Made by a program: the position numbers and the translations under genes
From: Turbatrix aceti
Lineage: Eukaryota > Nematoda > Chromadorea > Rhabditida > Panagrolaimidae
DNA length: 11,361 nt
NCBI GenBank assembly: GCA_963969345.1
Contig: CAXAKE010000015.1
Location: 1-11,361 of the forward strand
Reading direction: 5' to 3'
Shown here: positions 1 through 7,336 of the stretch, one piece after another
How the letters are laid out: each line of letters opens with the position of its first letter
Numbering within the stretch: position 1 is the stretch's first letter
Notes under the pieces: model-generated
Seen by the model: only the letters and a program-made list of their open reading frames with translations
Told to the model about the DNA's origin: nothing
Databases searched by the model: none

Positions 1-102
1 TGTTATACGAGCCGCGGAGGACGACGAGTCCTCAATCAATCTACCCACAGCTCCGCCTCAACAACCCTCGAATCACAAGGCGAGTACGCAGGCGGAGTCT
101 CC

Positions 103-108
103 TATAAA
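103..108 (+). promoter_or_regulatory. LTR TATA box (TATAAA)
   Basis: CCTATAAAAG in a GC-rich setting about 100 bases into the LTR, followed by a purine-rich stretch. This is the expected RNA polymerase II core promoter of U3. The same site lies at 6403-6408 in the 3' LTR, where it could drive transcription outward towards the host genes on the right. Confidence 0.7.
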
Positions 109-199
109 AGAGCCGCCAGAGGGAGAAGAAGTAGAGAAGAGAGAGGGAAGAACGACTTCAGAGAAGGAACCTTGTTTTGTATTCTATTGCTTATCGTAA

Positions 200-205
200 A
201 ATAAA
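200..205 (+). terminator. LTR polyadenylation signal AATAAA
   Basis: AATAAA about 95 bases past the TATA box. In the 3' LTR the copy at 6500-6505 would end the element's transcript. Confidence 0.65.
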
Positions 206-302
206 CTGTTTCTGATATCTGAAGGAGGAAGGACATCCGAGTAGAACCAGGTTACGAGCGTTTGGGCGAGCGCCCGGCTTGTGCCGGGGCCCCCAGATGA
301 CA

Positions 303-320
303 TGGAGGGCCTGACCCGCT
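303..320 (+). other. Candidate primer binding site
   Basis: The bases right after the LTR are TGGAGGGCCTGACCCGCT. TGG pairs with the tRNA CCA end, as in most primer sites. The first seven bases (TGGAGGG) fit the 3' end of a tRNA with a U discriminator, such as eukaryotic tRNA-Cys, but the match then breaks down. Position supports the call; the tRNA identity is only a suggestion. Confidence 0.45.
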
Positions 321-1146
321 CAGATCCCTTCCCTTCCCTCCCCAATGTCCAAATGTTTTATTTTTTCATTTTGAAGTAAAGTTTTCTAAAAAATATTTTC
401 ATGTTGTACATAAATTTTTTCTAACATGTTTATCTGATATTCTCCCTAGTACCTTCGAATACGTGTTTTGCCTAACTGTTCTTCACATATCAATGTTACG
501 CGTAAATTTGCAAACAATTCGTGTCGTTAAAACTTTACCCAGGAGCGAAAAAGACGAAAATATTATACAGATCCTCCGCCAAAAATTGTTCACTTTGTAG
601 TAGAGGCTTCAGAAAGCTCATAGTAACGAAAATGAAGTCCAGTGAACCAAAAAGGAATGCAGTCCTATGTAAGGCTGTCGGCGTTAGAGAAGGGGTAAAG
701 TTGCGCTTAGAAAATTTTAAAACGCTCCAAGGGAAAGCAGAAGTGCACATCTAGCTCCCTCAGAAATTGATCGCGACAAAAAATTATAATTTTTTGGAAA
801 AATCGCATCAAAAATTCCGAATAATAAAAATACGAAAGAAATAATTGATATCAGGAAACAGACAGCCAGCGCAAAAATGGTACCAGCGACAAGAAGCGAG
901 TTGAAGACCAAATTTACACAAAAAACATGATCGAAGAAAGTTAGTCAATATGCATTTCGTAGTTTAGCGTAGAAAAGTTTTGAAGGCATGAAAATCTTCG
1001 AAGTTGCGATGCAAAACTAAGGGGACGCTCATAGTAATGCAAAACACTTAGTAGACTGGGCCGCCGTCAAAACAGATAGACTTATCGTAAAATCCGCTTC
1101 ATACAATTGTTCGCACTAACAGTCTAGTTGTAACAATCTTCCCATC
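321..1146. other. Noncoding leader, AT-rich, no gene seen
   Basis: After a short pyrimidine-rich run (CCCTTCCCTTCCCTCCCC) the sequence is AT-rich and has no ATG-started ORF of gene-like composition. The only notable structure is a foldback near 760-820. A 27-codon ATG ORF with a hydrophobic start lies immediately downstream at 1147-1230. Whether this stretch is original element leader or later inserted DNA cannot be told from one copy. Confidence 0.5.
761..818. repeat. AT-rich foldback with 18-bp perfect palindrome
   Basis: The palindrome AAAAAATTATAATTTTTT (778-795) is flanked by imperfectly complementary arms: TTGATCGCGA on the left and TCGCATCAA on the right. Together they could form a stem of about 25 bp with a few mismatches. 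No function can be assigned. Confidence 0.4.
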
Positions 1147-1319
1147 ATGCTAACACTTATTTTTCTCTTTCCCTGTCTTTCGTCACAACACAGCACCCCG
1201 AAGGCCGCGCTATACAGCTTTATCTCATAAGAATCAGCTAGTCGTCCGGGGCGGCGAGAAACTTCGGCGATAGAATTTCGTTTAAAAGCAGAAAGAGCGC
1301 GACAAAAATATCAAGAAAA

Positions 1320-1664
1320 ATGGTTTTGTCTCTGGTCCCGATGCAGGGGCATGATTGTGAAGATGGCTCCCCGTGCCCGCCCGGCCAGACCTGCGTGAGA
1401 CCGTCTGGCTACGAGGGCCCGCTCACGTGCATCGACCAGCGCTATTTTCTGCACCGCTTCAACGAAGACCCCCAAACCGTCTATTGTAATCGGATGAACT
1501 CGACGCTGACAATTTCACTCACAACCACTGACCATGCCTCCGTAGCGTATGCTTTTGCTGTCTTAACACTCGGCATTCTCGCGTGCGCCACTTTCCTTGG
1601 GCTCTACAAGATCTACCGAGCCACGAAAACTTCTGCCCCAACACCCCCAATCGAGCTTCAGTAA
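1320..1664 (+). CDS. Small single-pass membrane protein with cysteine-rich ectodomain (unknown)
   Basis: A 114-residue ORF with strongly C/G-ending codons, unlike its AT-rich surroundings, which argues that it is really coding. Residues 1-72 carry five cysteines (13, 19, 25, 37, 56), the first three in a C-x5-C-x5-C pattern, and one glycosylation sequon (NST at 60-62). Residues about 74-96 are a clear membrane helix, followed by a short basic, then proline/threonine-rich tail. There is no convincing signal peptide from this ATG. The frame is open upstream to 1242 but has no earlier ATG, so a 5' exon could be missing. An AATAAA lies at 1708-1713, 44 bases past the stop. It sits between the 5' LTR and gag, on the element's strand, where Gypsy elements normally have no gene. 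I do not recognise the family. It could be captured host DNA, or a host gene enclosed by two elements. Confidence 0.6.
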   Translation: MVLSLVPMQGHDCEDGSPCPPGQTCVRPSGYEGPLTCIDQRYFLHRFNEDPQTVYCNRMNSTLTISLTTTDHASVAYAFAVLTLGILACATFLGLYKIYRATKTSAPTPPIELQ

Positions 1665-1707
1665 AATCTCTGAAATGTGGTGTGTTGCGATAGTCTGTTG
1701 CACAAAA

Positions 1708-1713
1708 AATAAA
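1708..1713 (+). terminator. Polyadenylation signal AATAAA after the membrane-protein ORF
   Basis: AATAAA 44 bases after the stop codon in an A-rich stretch. Its presence suggests the ORF is an independent gene with its own 3' end. If used, it would also shorten LTR-driven transcripts. Confidence 0.4.
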
Positions 1714-1751
1714 AAGTTAAAAAAATTGAAAAGTGGAAAAAGGGACAGATA

Positions 1752-1957
1752 CAGACAGATACGGTAGAAGGCGTAGGCAGCGTGACGAAAAAAATTGCTC
1801 AAGGCAAAAAATAGCTCAGATCCAGACAGATACGGTAGAAGGCGTAGGCAGCACAAACGTGACGAACGCGAAATTCTCTAAAAAGAACAAACACGCCGAT
1901 CAAAGTACTTAGGCAGCGAGGCGAAAAAATTGCTCAAGGCAAAAAAAATGGCTCAAA
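1752..1957. repeat. Imperfect tandem repeat, period about 71 bp
   Basis: A 30-base block beginning CAGACAGATACGG and ending GTAGGCAGC occurs exactly at 1752-1781 and again at 1823-1852. The part after the first copy (GACGAAAAAAATTGCTCAAGG...) returns in slightly changed form at about 1909-1957 after a shortened TTAGGCAGC. This is two and a half degenerate copies. No coding or RNA fold is evident. Confidence 0.7.
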
Positions 1958-2379
1958 GTACGCCAGTCAGGTCACCAATTGTTGAAGGATGCAAGAGCCG
2001 AGCAGGTACACTGTAATCGACGAACAACAGTCGGCAGGAACAAAAATCGGAAAACTTAATGGCGTTTCTGTTCACAGGCGCGTAAACATTCTTTTCAATC
2101 AAACTGTCCTTTTTTTTTCTCTCTTTTTATTCCAACAATGAGCAGAACAGCCGTCCCAACTAGTTTTAAGAGCAGGAGGTGAACAGAAGAATAACAGGCG
2201 CCACACTCAGGTACTCGCTAAACCAATAAGGCTCGAAAAGAAAAGAGAAAAAGGGGCAACAATTGGTAGAACGCAATGAGTTCCGACCTTCCAATGAAAA
2301 GAAAAATGGGGCGGGCGTAACTAATCTTTTCCAGGCAGGGCAGTATATAAAGGCAACGTTGGCAACCCAAGGCACGTTC
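1958..2379 (+). other. Leader immediately upstream of gag, with TATATAAA
   Basis: No gene seen apart from the gag frame, which stays open from 2263 to the ATG at 2380. TATATAAA lies at 2344-2351, only 29 bases before that ATG, so as a core promoter it would give almost no leader. A pyrimidine-rich splice-acceptor-like TCTTTTCCAG ends at about 2334 and could join an LTR-derived leader to gag. Neither role can be proven here. Confidence 0.35.
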
Positions 2380-2489
2380 ATGTCACAGAGGGAACTCCGA
2401 TCCCTCCAAGAAACCGCCGGACCGCCACCAAATCCAGACTCAACACGCAGTCAAAGAAATCTACGACGCCAGCTCTCATCGGCAACCCC
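2380..2489 (+). pseudogene. gag: gag, proximal fragment (start of Gag, split by insert)
   Basis: About 37 codons from an ATG in good context, rich in Ser, Arg, Pro and Gln, typical of a disordered Gag N-terminus. The frame breaks at the TA where the nested transposon begins. The distal gag fragment resumes at the matching TA (4595-4596) in the corresponding codon position, so the two halves were one reading frame before the insertion, together about 347 residues. In the present state, ribosomes starting here would read into the transposon end and stop at 2544. The start is inferred: this is the first ATG after the TATA/acceptor region, with no competing upstream ATG in frame. Confidence 0.7.
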
Positions 2490-2504
2490 TACTCACAAAA
2501 AAAT
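2490..2504 (+). repeat. Left terminal inverted repeat of nested transposon
   Basis: TACTCACAAAAAAAT, including the TA duplication. It is a perfect 15-base inverted match to 4582-4596. Confidence 0.85.
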
Positions 2505-2573
2505 ATATCTAAATGTAAGTAGATATGTCTATAAAGAGTTATAGACATAACTATGACTTCAGCACCTGATACA

Positions 2574-2616
2574 CAAAACTATAAATCGGAGCACCGTATA
2601 GACAAAACTATAAATC
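2574..2616 (+). repeat. Left subterminal direct repeats
   Basis: CAAAACTATAAATC occurs at 2574-2587 and 2603-2616. The second copy sits in TAGACAAAACTATA (2599-2612), which matches the right-end repeats in opposite orientation at 13 of 14 positions. Such clusters are commonly transposase binding sites. Confidence 0.6.
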
Positions 2617-4440
2617 AAACAAGCTTGGCAAAGCGTGTCAAACACGTTTTCATTGCTTTTGATTTTCAGGCTTCCCTTCCCGCTTCGCGGCATCCACTGA
2701 GTATTACTTTTTGGCACCTTCAGGCATTCGTTTACTAACAAAATAAATAAATAAATGACAAAACATAAAACAAAACAAAAAAATGAAAGCATCGTCGAAG
2801 TCTTCTTCATTTTTCTCTGTGAAGCATCGTGGACTTGGCTTTTGCTTGGATGATGCGGTAAATGGTTGTAGCTGGGACAGGATTGAAGTCATCTGAAAGT
2901 CTCGAGGCACCACTGAAAACAAATCAAACCCTGAAACTTTTCTGCCCCAAAATTTGATGTCAACTGCCTTTCAACCGTTTTTTACCTTTTTTGCAATTGT
3001 GAAGCCAAATCTTGGCACCCCAGCTGTCGCAGCGCAATCCTACCTAACAAATTGCAGAACTCTCATGGCACAATCGCATGAAAAGGAAAGAAAATGGTTG
3101 GAACTTGGTTGGTATACAAAAAATAGTAAAAACACCCAAAAACGTGGAAAAATTCAAAAACCTACGTCGGTGGAAGAGCTCGGATAAAGTTGTCGATAGG
3201 TTGTACACGCTGGAGGACGTCGCCGGATGAGTCTGAAACAAAAACAAAATAAATCAAGCCAAAAAAAAAACAACAACTGCAACTCGCCCGAAGAAAATAA
3301 CATTGACAAAAAAATAACAAAGTTCGGCTGAACAAACCGAGCGCTGCGACGCAACATTCGTGTTGAGACTCCTCTCCTCAACAACGGAAAAGTCGCAGAT
3401 CGCGCAAGTTGTGAAATTATGTATTTGGACGAAATTTATATCTAAATTCGAAAACTTTGGTTTTTGAATTGATATTTAAAAGTTTTTTATTGTGAAAAAA
3501 TAGAATCGAGCATTGTCGTTCGAACTTCTCTATTCACGTTTTTCAAAATTTTCATTTTTGCCAAAATTGAAGGAGGTGTACTAGAAAATTCATTACTTGG
3601 TAACAAATAAAGTTATACATGCAGTTCAAAATGATTTCGAAGCACAACAAAATTCTCTATCTAGTAAAAATATGCACATGCTTCAAAATAATTTTCAAAT
3701 GCCTGAAAAACTCAAACTTCTAAAAATTTTGCCTGAAAAATGAATTTTCGAAACTTTTTCGAAGTGTAATCCAAAAACTAAAATCAGAATCGGATTCTAC
3801 AGTATCTTTTACATCTGGATTGATTGTTTCAGAATTTTATATTTTTTCCGTGCGCCAGTGCAAATTTTCTCCTGAACCTCCCTTTTTTTGTTGAGCAAAC
3901 ACCAAAATTTTTCAAAGTAGGGTTCGGTAAAAAAATCGGCATGAATCGCGTTCGAAATGCATTTACGCGAAAAATTAAGATCCGGGGCAGAAATGAACGC
4001 TGAAGCGAATGGCGTAGTCCGTTTTTTAAATTGAGTTCTAAAAAGTTCCGAAAACCTAATTTTTCTCAGAAATTTCATTTTTTTCGAAACTTCTAAGGTG
4101 ATAAGGTATACTTTTTTATTTAAAATCAGTTAGAGAATTTTGTTTCGCTTCAGAATTGCTTTTGTTTGCCTTCATAGCTAATTTTGTTTATGCGCCGCGA
4201 TTTTTCTACCATACCTCCTTCGATTTTGTTAATTTTGAACGAATTAAAAAAAAGAATTATGTTAGCATAAAGAACACCCTTGAATCTGTCTGTAAACAAA
4301 ATTTCATAAAAAAAACTGAATTTTGGGCTGAGTTACAATTTTTTTAAATTTTTATTTGAAATCCTCATCGCGAAAGTTCATTGACTCGTGCGCAACATGC
4401 GAAAGCGTCGGCAGTCGCGACCTTCCCCCTGATTTTTCTT
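2617..4440. other. Interior of nested transposon, no firm gene
   Basis: Mostly AT-rich DNA with many stops in all frames. Exceptions are GC-richer blocks readable on the minus strand around 3232-3166, 3039-2986 and 2912-2807. They have splice-like borders (TTTCAG before and GTAGG after the first block) and might be captured exons, but two frames stay open through them and no start fits well. An (AAAT)n run lies at about 2741-2756. An imperfect hairpin (AATTCGAAAAC with GTTTTTGAATT) lies at about 3447-3471. No transposase motif was seen. Confidence 0.4.
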
Positions 4441-4460
4441 GAGATATTTGCGCTCGTTTA

Positions 4461-4525
4461 TATACTTTTGTCTATAGCCGATTGAAAAAAATGAAGATGC
4501 ATTGCTGGTTCTATACTTTTGTCTA
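4461..4525 (-). repeat. Right subterminal direct repeats
   Basis: TATACTTTTGTCTA occurs exactly at 4461-4474 and 4512-4525. Its reverse complement TAGACAAAAGTATA mirrors the left-end block at 2599-2612. The symmetric placement inside both ends supports one element. Confidence 0.65.
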
Positions 4526-4581
4526 CTCCGAATTGTAGACACTGTGTATAAAAGTGTTTTATAGATGTGACTATAAACGAA

Positions 4582-4596
4582 ATTTTTTTGTGAGTA
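4582..4596 (-). repeat. Right terminal inverted repeat of nested transposon
   Basis: ATTTTTTTGTGAGTA, the exact reverse complement of 2490-2504, followed directly by gag coding sequence. Confidence 0.85.
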
Positions 4597-5528
4597 CGCC
4601 AACAAGCTTAACGCCGACCCGCTCCACACAATCGAGCGTCCCACCGACAAGCTCCGCAATGGCACTCGACCCTCACCTCAAAATCGCAATGTCCTTAAGC
4701 CAATTCCCGGTTCTTACCGGAGCGGACGGCGAGGACATTATAGAATTTTTCAACAAGTTCAACGCCACAGCAACGGCACTCGCGGTGGACCACAACATGT
4801 GCTTGAAGATCCTGGAGCAGCGACTGTCAAACGGGCCACGAGAAGCCTTCAAGAAGATCTCGGCGAGAGACCAGGATAACGAGACCCCCGCGGTATACTG
4901 GGAGCGAGTCGTCACCGAGCTCGCCCAAAACATTGCCGGTCCAGAAAACAAGTCCCTGGCACTCAACAACCTCATGGCTCGAAGAAAGAAGAATGAGGAG
5001 TCCATGGACAAGCTGGCCAGGGACATTCGCCAACTCACCGGCAGGGCATACCCGGTTCCCGACTTCAACGACGAAACCAGACAAAGGGTTGCGATACAGG
5101 CCTTCATAACAGCCTTACCCACGAACATCAGGGAACACCTCACGCGTGGCCAGGAACCAACTACACTTGCGGAGGCAGTAACCAGGGCACAACAAGAAGA
5201 GTCTTTGCAAAAAGCAATGGCTCGCGAAGCCGTGGTAAGTTCGTTGGCTAACGATTTGCAGGATCTGACAGTCAACGCGGTAGCCAGCCCCCGATACAAC
5301 CAAATTTATCCGATCAACAACAGGATCGAAGGTTTCGAGGAAGGCTGCCGCGAAGATACCCGCCGCTACCGCGACCCCCGAGGCGAAGATACCCGCCGCT
5401 ATCGTGACCCCCGAGACGAAGATACCCGCCGCTACCGCGAACCCCGAGACGAGGAACCCGCCAGATTCGACTTCCAATCCCGCCGGTACCCCAACAACTA
5501 CGCAGGACGTCAGGAACCAGCCCAATGA
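4596..5528 (+). pseudogene. gag: gag, distal fragment (Gag capsid region and Arg-rich tail)
   Basis: The open frame actually begins at 4554 inside the transposon end; true gag sequence starts at 4596. A Thr/Ser/Pro-rich linker leads to a Met (4659) and then a mostly helical region of about 210 residues, with spaced hydrophobic/aromatic residues (for example EFFNKF near the start), as in Gypsy-type capsid. It ends in an Arg/Asp/Tyr-rich tail with three 11-residue repeats. No CCHC zinc knuckle and no protease follow; the stop is at 5526-5528. If translation starts at the 4659 Met, a protein of about 289 residues lacking the original N-terminus is still possible. Identification rests on position, length and overall pattern, since Gag proteins are poorly conserved. 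The long antisense ORF here is a composition effect. Confidence 0.7.
5352..5450 (+). repeat. Three 33-bp tandem repeats in gag (EDTRRYRDPRx)
   Basis: Copies at 5352-5384, 5385-5417 and 5418-5450 encode EDTRRYRDPRG, EDTRRYRDPRD and EDTRRYREPRD. Differences are mostly synonymous third-position changes, so the protein repeat seems maintained. The Arg/Tyr-rich tail is at the place where other Gags have an RNA-binding zinc knuckle. Confidence 0.9.
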
Positions 5529-5846
5529 GGCTCAGTCACGCTTGGAAAAGCATCAGAATGCCAAAAAGAACTGAAAATCAAAAGAAGAAGTTCAAAATCG
5601 GCGACAAGGTTTTAAGGGTGAACCAAACAAAAAAAAAAAAAATTGGATGCCGCATGGAAGGGCCCATTCACCATCATTAACATCCGGCACCCAAACGCCA
5701 CCATCCAAAACGAAGCCGATGGAAACATCAAAAAGCGATTCAACGAACCAGCTACACTTCCATATAGATCAATGGACATTGCCCTCGCAGAGTCGCAGCA
5801 CTCGGACGACGACGAGGAAACGGAAAACCCCAACGAAGACACGTAA
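5529..5846 (+). pseudogene. pol: pol remnant: integrase C-terminal tail (GPY/F-type), frameshifted
   Basis: Soon after the gag stop the sequence encodes pieces of the integrase C-terminal module. A lysine-rich segment ending FKIGDKVLRVN (before 5628) is followed, past a 14-A run at 5629-5642, by AAWKGPFTI and a downstream Asn/Gly segment ending in an acidic tail and the stop at 5844-5846. The W-x-GPF pattern is the GPY/F signature of Gypsy integrases. The two pieces lie in different frames and the change falls in the A run. A further frame change lies near 5570. Protease, RT, RNase H and the integrase zinc and DDE domains are all absent, so the deletion joins late gag to late pol near 5520-5545. 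It is not functional. Confidence 0.78.
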
Positions 5847-5981
5847 AAATATTTTTTTTTCCCCTTTTCCCTTCCCAGCCCATTTTTCTATGTACCCCAT
5901 TGAAGTAAAATTTGTGTTTCATTGTAACCTTTTTTTCTGATGTGTCAATATTTCCCCATATTACATGTTACATGCTTAAAT

Positions 5982-6017
<36 letters not shown>

Positions 6018-6266
6018 TGAAATGAAAAAAAATAATAATATCAATACTACTACTCTAATTTTTTTTACAGGATCATTAATTGAACTCTGACTCTGACTCT
6101 GTCGCCACTCAATCTCTCATCCCTCTTCTTTCTCCTCTCTGCCTCTACCCCATCGCGAAATACCATCCTGGACGCGTCGTCACCATCACCCGGACACTCT
6201 TGCCATTCGCCGGCCGACAAACAAACATCCCTCGTCCATATATCTTGGCCCTCCGGCAACAAAAAA
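5847..6266 (+). other. 3' noncoding region with A33 tract
   Basis: A T-rich stretch follows the pol stop, then 33 consecutive A residues (5983-6015), then AAT/ACT-type triplet runs and a splice-acceptor-like TTTTTTTTACAG ending at about 6070. A (CTCTGA)n run near 6084-6100 starts a GC-richer stretch up to the polypurine tract. An ORF continuing from here into the LTR has no ATG start and is not called. Confidence 0.5.
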
Positions 6267-6285
6267 AAAGGTGGGGTCCACCTTT
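6267..6285 (+). other. Perfect 8-bp hairpin just upstream of the polypurine tract
   Basis: AAAGGTGG, loop GGT, CCACCTTT. It lies within 15 bases of the 3' LTR. Confidence 0.55.
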
Positions 6286-6288
6286 GTC

Positions 6289-6300
6289 GGAGGAGGGGGA
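6289..6300 (+). other. Polypurine tract
   Basis: GGAGGAGGGGGA abuts the 3' LTR. This is the plus-strand primer site required for reverse transcription and confirms the element's orientation. Confidence 0.88.
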
Positions 6301-6602
6301 TGTTATACGAGCCGCGGAGGACGACGAGTCCTCAATCAATCTACCCACAGCTCCGCCTCAACAACCCTCGAATCACAAGGCGAGTACGCAGGCGGAGTCT
6401 CCTATAAAAGAGCCGCCAGAGGGAGAAGAAGTAGAGAAGAGAGAGGGAAGAACGACTTCAGAGAAGGAACCTTGTTTTGTATTCTATTGCTTATCGTAAA
6501 ATAAACTGTTTCTGATATCTGAAGGAGGAAGGACATCCGAGTAGAACCAGGTTACGAGCGTTTGGGCGAGCGCCCGGCTTGTGCCGGGGCCCCCAGATGA
6601 CA
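6301..6602 (+). repeat. 3' long terminal repeat
   Basis: Identical to 1-302, with the TATA box at 6403-6408 and AATAAA at 6500-6505. Host-like sequence (CACAATTGC...) starts at 6603. The candidate target duplication there would begin CACAC or shorter, but its left partner is outside the window. Confidence 0.95.
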
Positions 6603-7336
6603 CACACAATTGCAGCAAGGGACACAGAATAAACTAAACCAAACCGTTCTCCTCTCGCCCTCAACGACTGTTGCGTCGTTTGCGAACGAACACCAAAATC
6701 GACACAACACCACAAGCTCGAGTCATCAGGCAAACGAAAGCAACATTGATTTGCTTTTTTTCCCCGGTTCGGCCATCAGACTAAATTCTCGTGCACTTTG
6801 CACGATAAGCATGTTGGAGGTGGTAAAAGGTTTTTTTATAGTACTTCGAAGACACGTTTGCGTTAAAAATTTAAAAAAAAGTGTACAAGCTCCTGATATG
6901 TGGATCAGTGTTCGAACATATTCAAGTTCCTGATAAGGTTGTGTAAAAAAAGACGGTCATAAACACATGTTTTTTGATAAACAATGAGTTTACCAAGTGT
7001 AAAAAACTGATGCAGCGTAACAAACACTAAAATGTTGATATGAATTTGATATGCGTCTAAAAATCTATTATAAATTTTTTATTGGTATGGAAAAAAATGA
7101 GTGATGCGGGCGGGTATTGTGTTTTTCAAGACCAAAAGACAATTTTTGTTTGAGTCATATTTTTCGACACATTGTATCACTAAAACTGCAGAGTATACCG
7201 CAAAATGGCAACGTAAATGAATTTTTAAACTGTTTCGTCTTGATTGCTGACATTCTTTTGTCAATTCCATTCAATTGTTGTAATCCAAAGATTTCATAAA
7301 TACAAATCCTCATCAAAGGAATAACACAAGATTCTA
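6603..7336. other. Intergenic, no gene seen
   Basis: The first ~150 bases are GC-richer; the rest is AT-rich. The one short ORF has no family resemblance and no ATG start. A small perfect hairpin, CGTGCA-CTT-TGCACG, lies at 6790-6804. The last part (about 7270-7336) lies directly downstream of the U1 gene and should hold its 3'-end processing signal, but I could not recognise one. Confidence 0.55.

Larger units (their letters stand above)
1..302 (+). repeat. 5' long terminal repeat
   Basis: Identical over all 302 bases to 6301-6602. It starts TGTTA and ends TGACA, giving the TGT...ACA inverted termini usual for LTRs. It contains a TATA box and a downstream AATAAA, so U3, R and U5 can be placed roughly: U3 to about 130, R from there to about 220, U5 to 302. 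Identity diverges right after base 302 (CAT versus CAC), which fixes the end. Confidence 0.95.
2490..4596. mobile_element. Nested TIR DNA transposon (TA duplication), non-autonomous
   Basis: TACTCACAAAAAAAT at 2490-2504 is perfectly mirrored by ATTTTTTTGTGAGTA at 4582-4596. The outer TA on each side is best read as the target duplication, leaving 13-bp termini starting CTCAC. Imperfect inverted similarity continues inward for roughly 100 bp, including repeated blocks near each end. Removing the 2.1 kb with one TA joins the two gag halves in frame, independent proof of an insertion. A TA target is typical of the Tc1/mariner superfamily. No DDE/D transposase was found in any frame, and long internal parts are AT-rich with stops, so this is probably a deleted or non-autonomous copy. 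Confidence 0.85.
1..6602 (+). mobile_element. Non-autonomous Ty3/Gypsy-type LTR retrotransposon, pol-deleted, with nested insert
   Basis: Two identical 302-bp direct repeats that begin TG and end CA bound a 5,998-bp interior. A TGG-starting primer-site candidate follows the left copy and a purine run (GGAGGAGGGGGA) ends right at the right copy, the standard LTR retrotransposon layout. The interior holds a Gag-like ORF and then the integrase tail with a GPF motif, which points to Ty3/Gypsy (Metaviridae-type) rather than Copia or BEL. Everything between Gag and the integrase tail is absent, so movement would need proteins supplied by another copy. The left edge coincides with base 1 of the window, so a target-site duplication cannot be checked. 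The ~2-kb leader before gag is unusually long and contains a separate ORF, so it may include further inserted DNA. Confidence 0.88.

Noticed and set aside
521..754. 77-codon plus-strand ORF, and a minus-strand ORF opposite
   Set aside because: Starts at GTG, has no recognisable motif and no splice or poly(A) context.
3809..4078. 89-codon minus-strand ORF as a transposase remnant
   Set aside because: No DDE/D spacing or helix-turn-helix seen; composition matches the AT-rich surroundings.
2515..4594. Nested transposon acting as an intron (GTAAGT at 2515, T7GTGAG at 4594)
   Set aside because: The sites look good, but joining them leaves gag out of frame by one base, whereas precise TA-to-TA removal restores it. 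Splicing would not rescue gag.
4673..5299. 208-codon ORF on the minus strand
   Set aside because: It lies antisense to the gag fragment, has no family resemblance, and is open because of the C/G-ending codons on the other strand.
6080..6499. 139-codon ORF running into the 3' LTR
   Set aside because: It has a TTG start and low-complexity content, most of it is LTR sequence, and other frames are open as well. A spliced 3' accessory ORF cannot be excluded but is unsupported.
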